Shown one piece after another: positions 51,027 to 58,942 of a stretch of 58,942 nt of DNA; position 1 is the first letter of the stretch; the number at the start of each line of letters is the position of its first letter. The translations under genes and the position numbers were made by a program. A model generated the notes under the pieces. It was not told the DNA's origin and did no database searches. It saw only the letters and a program-made list of their open reading frames with translations. This DNA is from an uncultured SAR86 cluster bacterium (GTDB lineage Bacteria > Pseudomonadota > Gammaproteobacteria > Magnimaribacterales > D2472), in NCBI GenBank assembly GCA_905478035.1, contig CAJQGX010000040.1, positions 1-58,942 on the forward strand, in the 5' to 3' direction.

Positions 51027-52217
51027 TTACTCAATAATTTTTGATACTACGCCAGCACCCACAGTTCTGCCGCCTTCTCTAATTGCAAATTTTAGACCTT
51101 CGTCCATAGCAATAGGAGCAATAAGTTCAATATTCATTTTAATATTATCGCCCGGCATAACCATTTCAACTCCACTTGGAAGTTCGCATGCACCTGTGAC
51201 ATCAGTTGTTCTGAAATAGAACTGAGGTCTATAGTTATTCATAAATGGAGTATGTCTTCCACCTTCATCTTTGCTTAGTACATAGATTTCAGCCTCAAAT
51301 TTTGTGTGAGGAGAAATAGCTCCAGGCTTAGATAAAACCTGCCCTCTTTCTACAGCATCTCTTTCAACACCTCTTAATAGAACTCCACAGTTTTCTCCAG
51401 CTCTACCTTCATCAAGGGATTTTCTAAACATTTCAACACCTGTACAAGTAGTAGAGGTTGTGTCCTTAATTCCAATAATTTCAAGTGCATCACCAGTGTT
51501 AACAATACCAGTTTCGATTCTTCCTGTTACAACTGTTCCTCTTCCAGAAATTGTAAACACGTCTTCAATAGGCATTAAGAAAGCACCATCTACTGGTCTT
51601 TCAGGCTCTGGTACATAACTATCTAGAGTTTCAATCAATTTTGTTACTGAAGGAACACCTATTTCAGATGAATCACCTTCTAAAGCTTTTAATGCACTAC
51701 CAACGATTATTGGAGTGTCATCACCTGGGAAATCATATTCATTTAACAGCTCTCTAATTTCCATCTCAACAAGCTCTATCATTTCTGGATCATCATTTTG
51801 ATCTGCTTTATTCATGTATACAACGATATATGGAACTCCAACCTGTCTACATAATAGAATGTGCTCTCTTGTTTGTGGCATAGGACCATCAGCAGCACTT
51901 ACTACTAATATAGCTCCGTCCATCTGAGCAGCACCAGTAATCATATTTTTTACATAGTCTGCGTGACCTGGACAATCAACGTGAGCATAATGACGAGCAG
52001 TTGATACATACTCAACGTGAGAAGTAGCAATAGTTATTCCTCTTTCTCTTTCTTCTGGAGCGTTATCAATATTTGCAAAGTCAACAGCGTCTCCACCGAA
52101 AACCTCTGCAGCTACTTTAGTTAATGCAGCTGTAAGCGTAGTTTTACCATGATCAACGTGACCAACTGTCCCAACGTTTACGTGGGGTAGCGTTCTTTCG
52201 AATTTTTCTCTTGCCAT
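51027..52217 (-). CDS. tuf: Elongation factor Tu
   Basis: Delivers aminoacyl-tRNA to the ribosome, 396 residues. G motifs are GHVDHGKT (19-26), [20 protein letters not shown] and NKAD in [11 protein letters not shown]. Domain II has [17 protein letters not shown]. It is the only tuf copy seen here, in the tufB-type context beside tRNA-Thr and tRNA-Trp; the tufA position after fusA is empty. Confidence 0.98.
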   Translation of the reverse strand: MAREKFERTLPHVNVGTVGHVDHGKTTLTAALTKVAAEVFGGDAVDFANIDNAPEERERGITIATSHVEYVSTARHYAHVDCPGHADYVKNMITGAAQMDGAILVVSAADGPMPQTREHILLCRQVGVPYIVVYMNKADQNDDPEMIELVEMEIRELLNEYDFPGDDTPIIVGSALKALEGDSSEIGVPSVTKLIETLDSYVPEPERPVDGAFLMPIEDVFTISGRGTVVTGRIETGIVNTGDALEIIGIKDTTSTTCTGVEMFRKSLDEGRAGENCGVLLRGVERDAVERGQVLSKPGAISPHTKFEAEIYVLSKDEGGRHTPFMNNYRPQFYFRTTDVTGACELPSGVEMVMPGDNIKMNIELIAPIAMDEGLKFAIREGGRTVGAGVVSKIIE

Positions 52218-52254
52218 TTTTATATGCCTCTCTGAAATAATTATTTTATTAAAA

Positions 52255-52329
52255 TGGAGCTCATAACCGGACTTGAACCGGTGACCTCTTACTTACCAAG
52301 CAAGTGCTCTACCACTGAGCTATATGAGC
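52255..52329 (-). tRNA. trnT: tRNA-Thr (GGT)
   Basis: The acceptor GCTCATA (52329-52323) pairs with TATGAGC, followed by T and an encoded CCA. The anticodon stem is CTTGC/GTAAG with loop TTGGTAA, anticodon GGT. The T arm ACCGG/CCGGT is perfect. It lies 37 bases before tuf. Confidence 0.95.
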
Positions 52330-52362
52330 CCGAATATGTAGCATCCTATTTTAAGGTGGCGT

Positions 52363-52391
52363 ATTATCCCTCTAAAAAGTATTAAACTCAA
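52363..52391 (-). promoter_or_regulatory. Promoter of tRNA-Thr and tuf
   Basis: TTGAGT (52391-52386) and GATAAT (52368-52363) are separated by 17 bases. The predicted start is about 27 bases before the mature tRNA-Thr 5' end. Confidence 0.6.
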
Positions 52392-52449
52392 CCTTTTTTC
52401 AAGATAAATATTAGATTATTTTTATGGATAATATCTGCGGAAATAAGCG

Positions 52450-52533
52450 TGGTGGAGAGGGTAGGATTCGAACCTACGTAGCCGAAGCGGCAGATTTACA
52501 GTCTGCTGGTATTAACCACTCACCCACCTCTCC
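52450..52533 (-). tRNA. trnY: tRNA-Tyr (GTA)
   Basis: The acceptor GGAGAGG (52533-52527) pairs with CCTCTCC, with discriminator A and an encoded CCA. The anticodon stem GCAGA/TCTGC encloses CTGTAAA, anticodon GTA. The long variable arm with its own hairpin is as expected for tRNA-Tyr. Confidence 0.96.
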
Positions 52534-52547
52534 ATTTCACGGTAGCT

Positions 52548-52576
52548 ATTTTTGTTCTAGAATGAGTTTAAGTCAA
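52548..52576 (-). promoter_or_regulatory. Promoter of tRNA-Tyr
   Basis: TTGACT (52576-52571) and AAAAAT (52553-52548) are 17 bases apart. The predicted start lies a few bases before the mature tRNA. It sits within 40 bases of the divergent birA start. Confidence 0.5.
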
Positions 52577-52583
52577 CTAGTTT

Positions 52584-53336
52584 ATGAAATTGAACACACT
52601 TAATATAAATAAAATTCTTAAAAATATTGATGAAAATAGAGTCAATATAGTCATATACGACAAAATAGGCTCAACAAATGATGAATGCAAATCTAAAAAG
52701 CTAAACAAAGATTTTAATATTATTTGTGCAGAGGAACAGACAAAAGGCAGAGGCAGGATGGGAAAAGAGTGGTCTAGTCCTCTAGGAAATATTTACATGT
52801 CGATAGCTTTTTCTGGATCAACTATTGACGAGCCCTTGAGTTTAATTACAGGTTTAATTTGTCGGGAAGCAATAAATAAAGTTATTAAAGAGGATGTTGT
52901 TGGACTTAAATGGCCTAATGATATTATTTTGAATAAAAAAAAGATTGGGGGAGTATTAGTAGAAAAAGAAGTTCTTGGCTTTGATGTAATTAATATAGTT
53001 GGTATTGGGATAAATCTTAAAGTTGTTAAGAAAGAATCTTGGTGGGGAGATCTTTCAAACTATCATAATGATATAGATAGAAATGAACTTATTAATATTA
53101 TCGTAACTAAATTTATTTCTTATGTTGATGCGGGGATGAGCAACTGGAAGAAGAGATGGGAAGATTCTTGCATGCATCTAAATTCAAATATTAAAATTCA
53201 AAGCAATAATAATTTTATTAATGAAGGAAAATTTATTGGCATAAATAACACAGGCGCTTTAAAAATAAATTCTATTAAGGATGGTAAAATTTATGAATAT
53301 GAGTATGGCGATATTTCAATAAAAGGAGTTTACTAA
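52584..53336 (+). CDS. birA: Biotin-[acetyl-CoA-carboxylase] ligase, catalytic form
   Basis: Activates biotin with ATP and attaches it to the carboxylase carrier protein. The biotinyl-AMP loop TKGRGRMGKEW is at residues 53-63, KWPND at 109-113 and KIGGVLVE at 120-127. The C-terminal SH3-like domain ends YEYGDISIKGVY. The 250 residues lack the N-terminal helix-turn-helix of E. coli BirA (about 320 residues), so it cannot be a DNA-binding repressor. No clear ribosome-binding site. It is followed by msrA after 4 bases. Confidence 0.93.
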   Translation: MKLNTLNINKILKNIDENRVNIVIYDKIGSTNDECKSKKLNKDFNIICAEEQTKGRGRMGKEWSSPLGNIYMSIAFSGSTIDEPLSLITGLICREAINKVIKEDVVGLKWPNDIILNKKKIGGVLVEKEVLGFDVINIVGIGINLKVVKKESWWGDLSNYHNDIDRNELINIIVTKFISYVDAGMSNWKKRWEDSCMHLNSNIKIQSNNNFINEGKFIGINNTGALKINSIKDGKIYEYEYGDISIKGVY

Positions 53337-53340
53337 GTAA

Positions 53341-53898
53341 ATGAAACATTACATTAAAGGGATAAATCTTTTGGAAGATTATGTGCAAAGTAATAATAAG
53401 ATCTTATTTGGGGCTGGATGCTTTTGGGGAGTTGAAAGAAAGTTCTGGAATGTTCCTGGTGTTAAAATAACTACAGTTGGTTATGCTGGAGGAAAAACTG
53501 AGAATCCTTCATATGAAGATGTTTGTTATAAAGATACAAACCATGCTGAAGTAGTTGAAGTTATTTTTAATATTAGTGAAATTTCTCTAAGAGAATTATT
53601 AAAAGTTTTTTGGGAATGTCATGATCCTACTCAAGGAATGAGACAAGGTAATGATAAGGGAACTCAATATAGATCGGTAATATATTGCTCTTCTGAGGAA
53701 GATCTAAGAATATGTGTAGACAGCAGATCACAATATCAAAATATTCTTAAAACAAATGGTTATAGCGACATAACAACTGAAATAGCTTTAAGTCCAAAGT
53801 ATTTTCTTGCTGAGGAATACCATCAACAGTATCTTGCAAAAAATCCAAATGGCTATTGTGGTCTTGGTGGGACAAATTGTTCTTTCCCAAACGATTAA
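53341..53898 (+). CDS. msrA: Peptide methionine sulfoxide reductase MsrA
   Basis: Repairs methionine-S-sulfoxide in proteins. The active site FGAGCFWGVERKF has catalytic C27. GYAGGKTENPSYEDVCYKDT and HDPTQGMRQGNDKGTQYRS are the substrate-pocket segments. Further cysteines near the end (YCGLGGTNC) may act as resolving residues. The length is 185 residues. Likely co-transcribed with birA. Confidence 0.96.
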   Translation: MKHYIKGINLLEDYVQSNNKILFGAGCFWGVERKFWNVPGVKITTVGYAGGKTENPSYEDVCYKDTNHAEVVEVIFNISEISLRELLKVFWECHDPTQGMRQGNDKGTQYRSVIYCSSEEDLRICVDSRSQYQNILKTNGYSDITTEIALSPKYFLAEEYHQQYLAKNPNGYCGLGGTNCSFPND

Positions 53899-53904
53899 TT
53901 TGTA

Positions 53905-53910
53905 TATAAT
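53905..53910 (+). promoter_or_regulatory. Promoter -10 of tRNA-Thr(TGT)
   Basis: A perfect TATAAT lies 10 bases before the tRNA 5' end, at the end of msrA. The -35 match is poor. Confidence 0.45.
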
Positions 53911-53920
53911 GTTTTTTTTT

Positions 53921-53996
53921 GCCGGTATAGCTCAGTTGGTAGAGCAACTGATTTGTAATCAGTAGGTCCCGAGTTCGACTCTTGGTGCCGGCACCA
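53921..53996 (+). tRNA. trnT: tRNA-Thr (TGT)
   Basis: The acceptor GCCGGTA (53921-53927) pairs with TGCCGGC, with discriminator A and an encoded CCA ending at 53996. The anticodon stem CTGAT/ATCAG has loop TTGTA with anticodon TGT. It ends 6 bases before the convergent amidohydrolase-like gene. Confidence 0.96.
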
Positions 53997-54001
53997 TATA
54001 C

Positions 54002-55273
54002 TTAATTTCTATAGGTATTTGGTTTTTCAAGATTTTTAGTATAACGATCACGCAACCTACTTGATCTTGTTGTTAAATCAACATCGACTCCATTTATGTA
54101 TACTTTTTCAGGCATACTTGATGGCTCAAGCGGATCTGCTTCCCATATTACTAAATCTGCAATATTTCCTTGTTTTATAACGCCTCTGCCTTTTATATTA
54201 AATGACTCTGCAACATTGCTTGTTATCGACCTAATCGCCCCGCCATATGTCATACCATTTGCAACAGCTATACCAGCGCCCTGTCTTATTAAATGATAAT
54301 TATGTGCTCGCGAAGTATTAAACATTAATTTAATACCTGATTTTTCAAGCCTACTTGAAAGATTGATATTTGAAGCTAATTCATCAAAAGAATTTGGGAT
54401 ATTGTTTATTGGATTGACTATTAATGGGATATTATTTTTAGCTAAACTCTCAGAAACTAAAGCTGATTCCTGAGCGCCCATAATTATTAAGTTGAGTTTG
54501 TATTTTTTCTTTAGTTCTATAAGTTTCAAAATATCTGATGCTCTGTTGGCTTTTATAATCAAAGGAAGATTTTCATTCATTAAGCTATAAAGTGCTTTTA
54601 AATCTCTCGGCATCAGTTCCATATAACTAGCAACAGCTGAGTTTTCGATGAGTGCATTTAGATCACTGTTAGATTTAATATCTTTACCAGTGATAGAAGA
54701 TGCAAAGGAAAGAATATCATCCATTACAGATAAGGTTTCTGACCTTGAAGATGAATTGCTCGCACCAAGCCTCCCTATCATAACCATGTCTCTATTGCTT
54801 GTTATGTTAAGACTACCATCTAGAACAAAATATGAACCAAGACCACCTATTGGACTAGATGTATTTCTTGGAAGAGTAATTGCTGAAGTAATACCATTAG
54901 CCCTGTTCCAAGGAACCAGTGTAGAGTTCGGATTAAATGCATCATGAATACTAAATCCAATTTTATAGATATCTGAGCCATCATCCCTAGTTGTACTTAA
55001 AGCTCCAATCTCGACAATACCGATTTCAGTATCGGCAGCAATGAATCCAGGTGTCACTATTTTGCCAGTTGCATCAATAGAAATATCACCTTGAACTAAA
55101 GTTGAAGATACTTTTTTAATAATTCCATCTTCAAAAAGAATATTGCCAACAAATGGCTCATCCGATATTCCATCGTAGATAGTTGCATTTTTAATGACAA
55201 CGCTTTGACTCTCAATAAAATTGATATTTAAAAGAATTACCATTGCGAATAATATTGTTTTACATTTCATCAT
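54002..55273 (-). CDS. Exported amidohydrolase-like protein lacking metal ligands
   Basis: A 423-residue protein with a signal peptide (cleavage near residue 22) and an amidohydrolase-superfamily fold like imidazolonepropionase. The N-terminal sandwich reads VVIKNATIYDGISDEPFVG. The canonical HxH after TPGxI is missing: the line is TPGFIAADTEIG, putting D81 and E83 where the partner gene has H98 and H100. The C-terminal catalytic aspartate region reads MFNTSRAHN. The C-terminal GRGVIKQGNIADLVIWEADP is typical. It is probably catalytically dead or altered. It overlaps the next gene by 4 bases, so the two may form a complex; that is inference. Confidence 0.8.
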   Translation of the reverse strand: MMKCKTILFAMVILLNINFIESQSVVIKNATIYDGISDEPFVGNILFEDGIIKKVSSTLVQGDISIDATGKIVTPGFIAADTEIGIVEIGALSTTRDDGSDIYKIGFSIHDAFNPNSTLVPWNRANGITSAITLPRNTSSPIGGLGSYFVLDGSLNITSNRDMVMIGRLGASNSSSRSETLSVMDDILSFASSITGKDIKSNSDLNALIENSAVASYMELMPRDLKALYSLMNENLPLIIKANRASDILKLIELKKKYKLNLIIMGAQESALVSESLAKNNIPLIVNPINNIPNSFDELASNINLSSRLEKSGIKLMFNTSRAHNYHLIRQGAGIAVANGMTYGGAIRSITSNVAESFNIKGRGVIKQGNIADLVIWEADPLEPSSMPEKVYINGVDVDLTTRSSRLRDRYTKNLEKPNTYRN

Positions 55274-56661
55274 TCTTGTATCCTATTTTTATTTGGATTT
55301 AATATCCCGATATCAAAATCAGAACTGGGCTCTAAACCTGAATTCCTATCAAAAGCAAGAGCACCATCAATATAAACTTTTTCAGCAAGAGCATAGACGC
55401 TAAATGGATTTTTTGACCATAAAACAACATCAGCATTTTTACCAACTTTTAAAGATCCTGTTTGATCATAGATTCCTGAAGCTTTTGCTGGATTACTAGT
55501 TATCCACTTCATAGCTCTTGCTTTGGAAATATTAAAGCCAGCTTTAAGACCGGCTGATAATGCCTTAGAAGCCTCTTGATTAAGATGCTGGATTCCAATT
55601 TCATCATCTGAGTGGACTATTGCACAACCTGTTCCATTTCTAGCTTGATCAACAATAGCAACATTGGCTTGAACCATGTCATATGCTTCATGCTTAAAAC
55701 CCCACCAATCTGCCCACATTGCCGCACAGATATTGTTATCTGCTAGCAGGTCAGCAATTTTGTAAGCCTCAACTGCATGATGGAAAGTTGTTATTTTATA
55801 ATTAAACTCTTTAGCTATATCTATCATCATTGCCATTTCTTCAGCTCTATAGCAGTGGTTTTGTATAAGAATTTCGCCTCTCAACACACCTGCTAAAGTA
55901 TCAAGCTCTAAATCTCTTTGAGGCTTATAGCCTAGTTCTTTAGCATCATCTGATTTAGCCTCATACTCATCAAGACGACTTAAGTAAGCCTCGGCCCTTA
56001 TCCAAGATTTTCTGTATCCAGCAATGTTACCCATTCTTGTTGACGGTGCTTGACTTCTATTTCCATAAACTCTTTTTGGATTTTCTCCACAGGCCATTTT
56101 TAATGAATGAGGTGCATCTGGAAACTTCATAGAATTGATAGTATTTCTCTGGAGGTTTTTAGCAGTAACCCCTCTACCCCCAATTAAATTTGCAGAACCT
56201 GGAAGAACATGAAATGCTGTTACTCCTCCTTTTAAAGCTAGAGCAAATTGAGGGTCTTGAACCCAAATTGAATGTTCGGCCCAGACATCTGCAGTTACTG
56301 GACTGGTAGACTCATTTCCATCAGAGCTAGTAGTAACGCTGGGAGCTGAATAGACACCCATATGTGAATGGATATCAATAATACCAGGCGTTATCCATTT
56401 TCCAGTTGCATCAACCTCTATAAATTCAGATGAACCTGGTAAGTCAGAACCCATTGCTATAATTTTTCCATCTTTTATTAATAGATCTATTTCAGAAAAC
56501 TCATTACCCTCTCCATCATAAACATTAGCATTTCGGAATATTGTATTTGTTGGAGGTAATGCCTCGTATGTTGATTCAAAAGGTGCTTTTTCTGCAAAAG
56601 AAAAATCTGTAATTGAAATTAAAATTATGAATAGAATTAGTTTATTTTTTTTAATGTGCAT
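55270..56661 (-). CDS. Exported amidohydrolase, imidazolonepropionase-like
   Basis: A 463-residue enzyme with a signal peptide (cleaved near A23), so periplasmic or outer. The metal site is intact: TPGIIDIHSHMG gives H98 and H100. Further histidines lie in TTFHHAVEAYK and FHVLPG, and the aspartate in AIVHSDDEIG. NPAKASGIYDQTGSLKVGKN and ADVVLWSKNPFSVYALAEKV form the conserved C-terminus. The substrate is unknown; a cyclic amide or dipeptide is plausible for the family. First gene of a two-gene operon, divergent from the alcohol dehydrogenase. Confidence 0.87.
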   Translation of the reverse strand: MHIKKNKLILFIILISITDFSFAEKAPFESTYEALPPTNTIFRNANVYDGEGNEFSEIDLLIKDGKIIAMGSDLPGSSEFIEVDATGKWITPGIIDIHSHMGVYSAPSVTTSSDGNESTSPVTADVWAEHSIWVQDPQFALALKGGVTAFHVLPGSANLIGGRGVTAKNLQRNTINSMKFPDAPHSLKMACGENPKRVYGNRSQAPSTRMGNIAGYRKSWIRAEAYLSRLDEYEAKSDDAKELGYKPQRDLELDTLAGVLRGEILIQNHCYRAEEMAMMIDIAKEFNYKITTFHHAVEAYKIADLLADNNICAAMWADWWGFKHEAYDMVQANVAIVDQARNGTGCAIVHSDDEIGIQHLNQEASKALSAGLKAGFNISKARAMKWITSNPAKASGIYDQTGSLKVGKNADVVLWSKNPFSVYALAEKVYIDGALAFDRNSGLEPSSDFDIGILNPNKNRIQE

Positions 56662-56740
56662 TCAAAAATTATAACTATGTTGCTATGTTCTGTAAAAGAA
56701 TTTTATCACTTATACTTACTTGACAATAATAAATAAGTTT

Positions 56741-57796
56741 ATGAAATCTTACCAAGTTTTTGAAAATGCAAAGCCAATAAAAGAGGTAGAAATACCAACA
56801 CCTTCTCCTAAAGGCAATGAAGTATTAATCAAAACTATTGCATGCGGAGTATGTCATACAGATATTCATATTCATGATGGTTTTTTTGATATTGGAAATG
56901 GGAAAAAAATGGCTTCTAGACTCGTTCAGCCCATTGCTATGGGTCATGAGGTATTTGGTGAGGTAGTAGCTGTTGGCCAAAATGTTATAGATATTGAGCT
57001 AGGTAGAAAATTTGTTGTATATCCATGGATAGGATGCGGAGAATGCGAAGCTTGTAAAAGTGATAATGAGCATGAATGTGGCCCATTTACTGCACAAAAT
57101 ATAGGTGTTTCTGTAGATGGTGGTTATGGTGAATATGTTTTGGTAAAAGATTCTAAATATCTTTTTGATGCAGGTAATACGCCAGATGACCTAGCAGGTA
57201 GTTATGCGTGTAGAGGATTGACTGCTTATAGCTCATTAAAAAAAGCAAATTTAAAACCTAATGATAAAAAATTAGTAATTATTAGTGCTGGTGGATTGGG
57301 CTTATTAGCTTTAAAAATCGCAAAGGCTGCATTCAATGTAAGCCCAATTGTAGTCGATATAGATGACTCAAAGCTTGAAATTGCTAAGGCTGCTGGTGCT
57401 TCTGAAGTAATCAATTCCTCTCATGAGAATGCAAAAAAAAGAATTATGGAGCTAACAGGTGGAGGTGCTTCTACTGTTATAGACTATGTTGGCGCAGAAG
57501 CATCCATAGAATTTGGATATGACTTATTTGGCTTTAATAAAAATGGGTTATATATCCTTGTTGGAATGCTTGGTGGCAAATTTGAAGTCCAACTTCCATT
57601 AATGACCTTTTCATCAAGAGTTTTGCAGGGATCATATCTTGGCAGTATTCAAGAAATGAAAGAATTAATGGAGCTAGTTAAAGCTGAAAAAATAGAGCCT
57701 GTTCCTGTCGAGACTAGACATATATCCATGGCAAATGATACTATCGCTGACCTTAAAGCGGGAAAAATACCAGGATTGGTTTGCTTAAAGCACTAA
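56741..57796 (+). CDS. Zinc-dependent alcohol dehydrogenase
   Basis: NAD(P)-dependent medium-chain dehydrogenase, 351 residues from the ATG at 56741 (a TTG 21 bases upstream is in frame but non-conserved). Catalytic zinc ligands are C38 (ACGVCHTDIH) and H69-E70 (MGHEVFGE). The structural zinc cysteines are C99, C102, C105 and C113. The Rossmann segment is VIISAGGLGLLALKIAKAAF. Substrate not evident; the catalytic motif resembles small-alcohol and aldehyde dehydrogenases. It lies 9 bases before the small exported protein gene. Confidence 0.9.
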   Translation: MKSYQVFENAKPIKEVEIPTPSPKGNEVLIKTIACGVCHTDIHIHDGFFDIGNGKKMASRLVQPIAMGHEVFGEVVAVGQNVIDIELGRKFVVYPWIGCGECEACKSDNEHECGPFTAQNIGVSVDGGYGEYVLVKDSKYLFDAGNTPDDLAGSYACRGLTAYSSLKKANLKPNDKKLVIISAGGLGLLALKIAKAAFNVSPIVVDIDDSKLEIAKAAGASEVINSSHENAKKRIMELTGGGASTVIDYVGAEASIEFGYDLFGFNKNGLYILVGMLGGKFEVQLPLMTFSSRVLQGSYLGSIQEMKELMELVKAEKIEPVPVETRHISMANDTIADLKAGKIPGLVCLKH

Positions 57797-57805
57797 ATTT
57801 ATTAC

Positions 57806-58078
57806 ATGAAAGATTTTAACAAAATAATAGCAACGTTTTTAACAGGCTTCTTGTTTGTTACTGCTATTTCAGCTGATCCAATAATTCATGAGCATTTCGA
57901 AGATACACACTCAACAATTGAGTGTGAATTTTGTGAAAATAAAACTTTTGACGACTCAAATACCCAATTAAGTATTGTTAAAGTTTATATATCGGAAGTT
58001 AAAACTGACGAAATAGAAGAAGAATGCTTTTCCCCTGATTTTCAAAACTTTCAATCAAGAGCTCCACCAAAAACTTAA
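57806..58078 (+). CDS. Small exported protein with HxH and CxxC motifs
   Basis: Not a named family to me. The 90 residues begin with a signal peptide (cleaved near A23). The mature part has HEHFEDTHSTIECEFCENKT, clustering three histidines and a CxxC pair, then a late cysteine and an end RAPPKT. This pattern resembles short metal-associated proteins often encoded just before TonB receptors for metals. It lies 34 bases before the ZnuD-like receptor, so a role in periplasmic or surface zinc handling is a reasonable inference. Confidence 0.65.
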   Translation: MKDFNKIIATFLTGFLFVTAISADPIIHEHFEDTHSTIECEFCENKTFDDSNTQLSIVKVYISEVKTDEIEEECFSPDFQNFQSRAPPKT

Positions 58079-58112
58079 ATTTTTAATTTTTAATTTTTTT
58101 TAAGGAGTTCAT

Positions 58113-58942
58113 ATGAACAAATTTTATAACGTACTTATTGTTTTATTAACATCGTCGATGTTTTCTAACTCAGTTAGTGCCCAAGATGTAGAAGAAATAG
58201 TGGTTACTTCTGCTCTAATAGATACCACTGAAATTACAAACCCACTTTATGTTATTGATGGGGATGAAATAGTTAATGATGCAACAACAAATCTAGGTGA
58301 TGCAATAGATGGATACCTGGGAATATCAATGGCAGATTATGGTTCTGCTGTTGGACAGCCAATAATTAGAGGGATGTCAGGTCCAAGAGTAAAAATTCTT
58401 AAAAATGGAATGGTTAACAGAGATGTATCCGGACTAGGGGTCGACCATTTAAATGATGTAGATTTAAATGATATTCAACAAATAGAAATCGTGAAAGGTC
58501 CGTCTTCTTTGCTTTATGCTAATGGAACAATTGGTGGAATAATTAATGTAGTTGATGACTGTATTGCTGCTATGAATTTTGAAATTCCAGAAGTAAAAAT
58601 AGGATATGAAACTCAATCTGTAAATGATGGTAGTTCTGAATTTATTAATCTCAAAAGAAACATCAATGGTTTTAATGTAAATTTTGGATATAAAAATACT
58701 GAATTCGGAAATTATGATATACCAAATGGAGCTATTCTTCATGAAGAAGAGCATGAAGAGGACCATGAAGAGGAACATGAAGAGCATGAAGAAAATCTTG
58801 GGTATGTTAACAATTCTGATTTTGCGGTTGAGGCAACTAAATTTGGAGTTTCAAAAGTAGGAGACTGGGGCTACGTTGGGCTTTCTGTAGATAGTCTTAA
58901 GAGTGTTTATGGAATTCCTTTCCATGGTGATGAGCATGGTGA
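58113..58942 (+). CDS. ZnuD-like TonB-dependent receptor, 3' end outside window
   Basis: Outer-membrane receptor; 276 codons visible. AAGGAG lies 7 bases before the ATG. The signal peptide ends near A23 (SVSAQD), then a TonB box VEEIVVTSA. The plug carries GQPIIRGMSGPRVKILKNG and VKGPSSLLYANGTIGGI. In the first extracellular loop, about residues 210-228, four histidines alternate with acidic runs, and a second site SVYGIPFHGDEHG follows. Both His-rich sites occur at equivalent places in the zinc receptor ZnuD, so zinc is the likely cargo. The barrel continues beyond the window. Confidence 0.85.
   Translation, partial: MNKFYNVLIVLLTSSMFSNSVSAQDVEEIVVTSALIDTTEITNPLYVIDGDEIVNDATTNLGDAIDGYLGISMADYGSAVGQPIIRGMSGPRVKILKNGMVNRDVSGLGVDHLNDVDLNDIQQIEIVKGPSSLLYANGTIGGIINVVDDCIAAMNFEIPEVKIGYETQSVNDGSSEFINLKRNINGFNVNFGYKNTEFGNYDIPNGAILHEEEHEEDHEEEHEEHEENLGYVNNSDFAVEATKFGVSKVGDWGYVGLSVDSLKSVYGIPFHGDEHG

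Noticed and set aside
56720..56725. Perfect TTGACA before the alcohol dehydrogenase as a -35 box
   Set aside because: The matching -10 position would fall on the ATG and reads TTTATG, so no promoter can be built from it.
58464..58787. Open frame of 107 codons on the minus strand opposite the ZnuD-like receptor
   Set aside because: Its Met/Phe-rich start is the antisense of the His-Glu repeat; no ribosome-binding site or known domain.

Overview
This window looks like part of a streamlined, AT-rich genome of a marine gammaproteobacterium, and the SAR86 group is my best guess. The gammaproteobacterial assignment rests on fabA-fabB, the bamE / rnfH-ratA / smpB-ssrA neighbourhood, ispB divergent from rplU-rpmA, and a tRNA-Tyr / tRNA-Thr / tuf / tRNA-Trp / secE / nusG order. 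The SAR86 guess is an inference from visible AT richness, tiny intergenic gaps, many overlapping genes and prominent TonB-dependent receptors. No gene-free stretch exceeds about 300 bases.

Layout. 1-5744 (minus): rpsB (3' end cut by the window, with an acidic repeat tail), then the heat-shock operon grpE-dnaK-dnaJ-dapB behind a good sigma-32 promoter, and fur. 5831-9603: bamE (plus), rnfH-ratA-sodium symporter-DUF3429 gene (minus), smpB and ssrA (tmRNA, plus). 9634-13105: a small secreted protein with a curious duplicated signal-peptide start, then a large TonB receptor and a terminator. 13172-23106: rpsT, obgE-rpmA-rplU, ispB-fabA-fabB, an old-yellow-enzyme and a crotonase-family gene, ssb and uvrA.

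23115-52533 is a unidirectional run of about 29 kb on the minus strand: tRNA-Tyr, tRNA-Thr, tuf, tRNA-Trp, secE, nusG, rplKAJL, rpoBC, rpsLG, fusA, then the S10, spc and alpha operons from rpsJ to rplQ. Promoters are visible before tRNA-Tyr, before tRNA-Thr/tuf and before rpsJ. Most classical ribosomal-protein autoregulatory spacers are squeezed out (rpsL-rpsG, rpmJ-rpsM, nusG-rplK, rplX-rplE). Structured leaders remain before rplJ and rpsB.

52584-58942: birA (no DNA-binding domain), msrA, tRNA-Thr(TGT), two secreted amidohydrolase-like genes of which one has lost its metal ligands, a zinc alcohol dehydrogenase, and a small HxH/CxxC exported protein followed by a ZnuD-like TonB receptor cut by the window end.

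Most of the window is core housekeeping. I found no clear new defence or mobile system. The points most worth following are the erosion of ribosomal feedback sites, the zinc-uptake-like pair at the right edge, the amidohydrolase pair, the double signal-peptide start after ssrA, and the repeat tail on S2.
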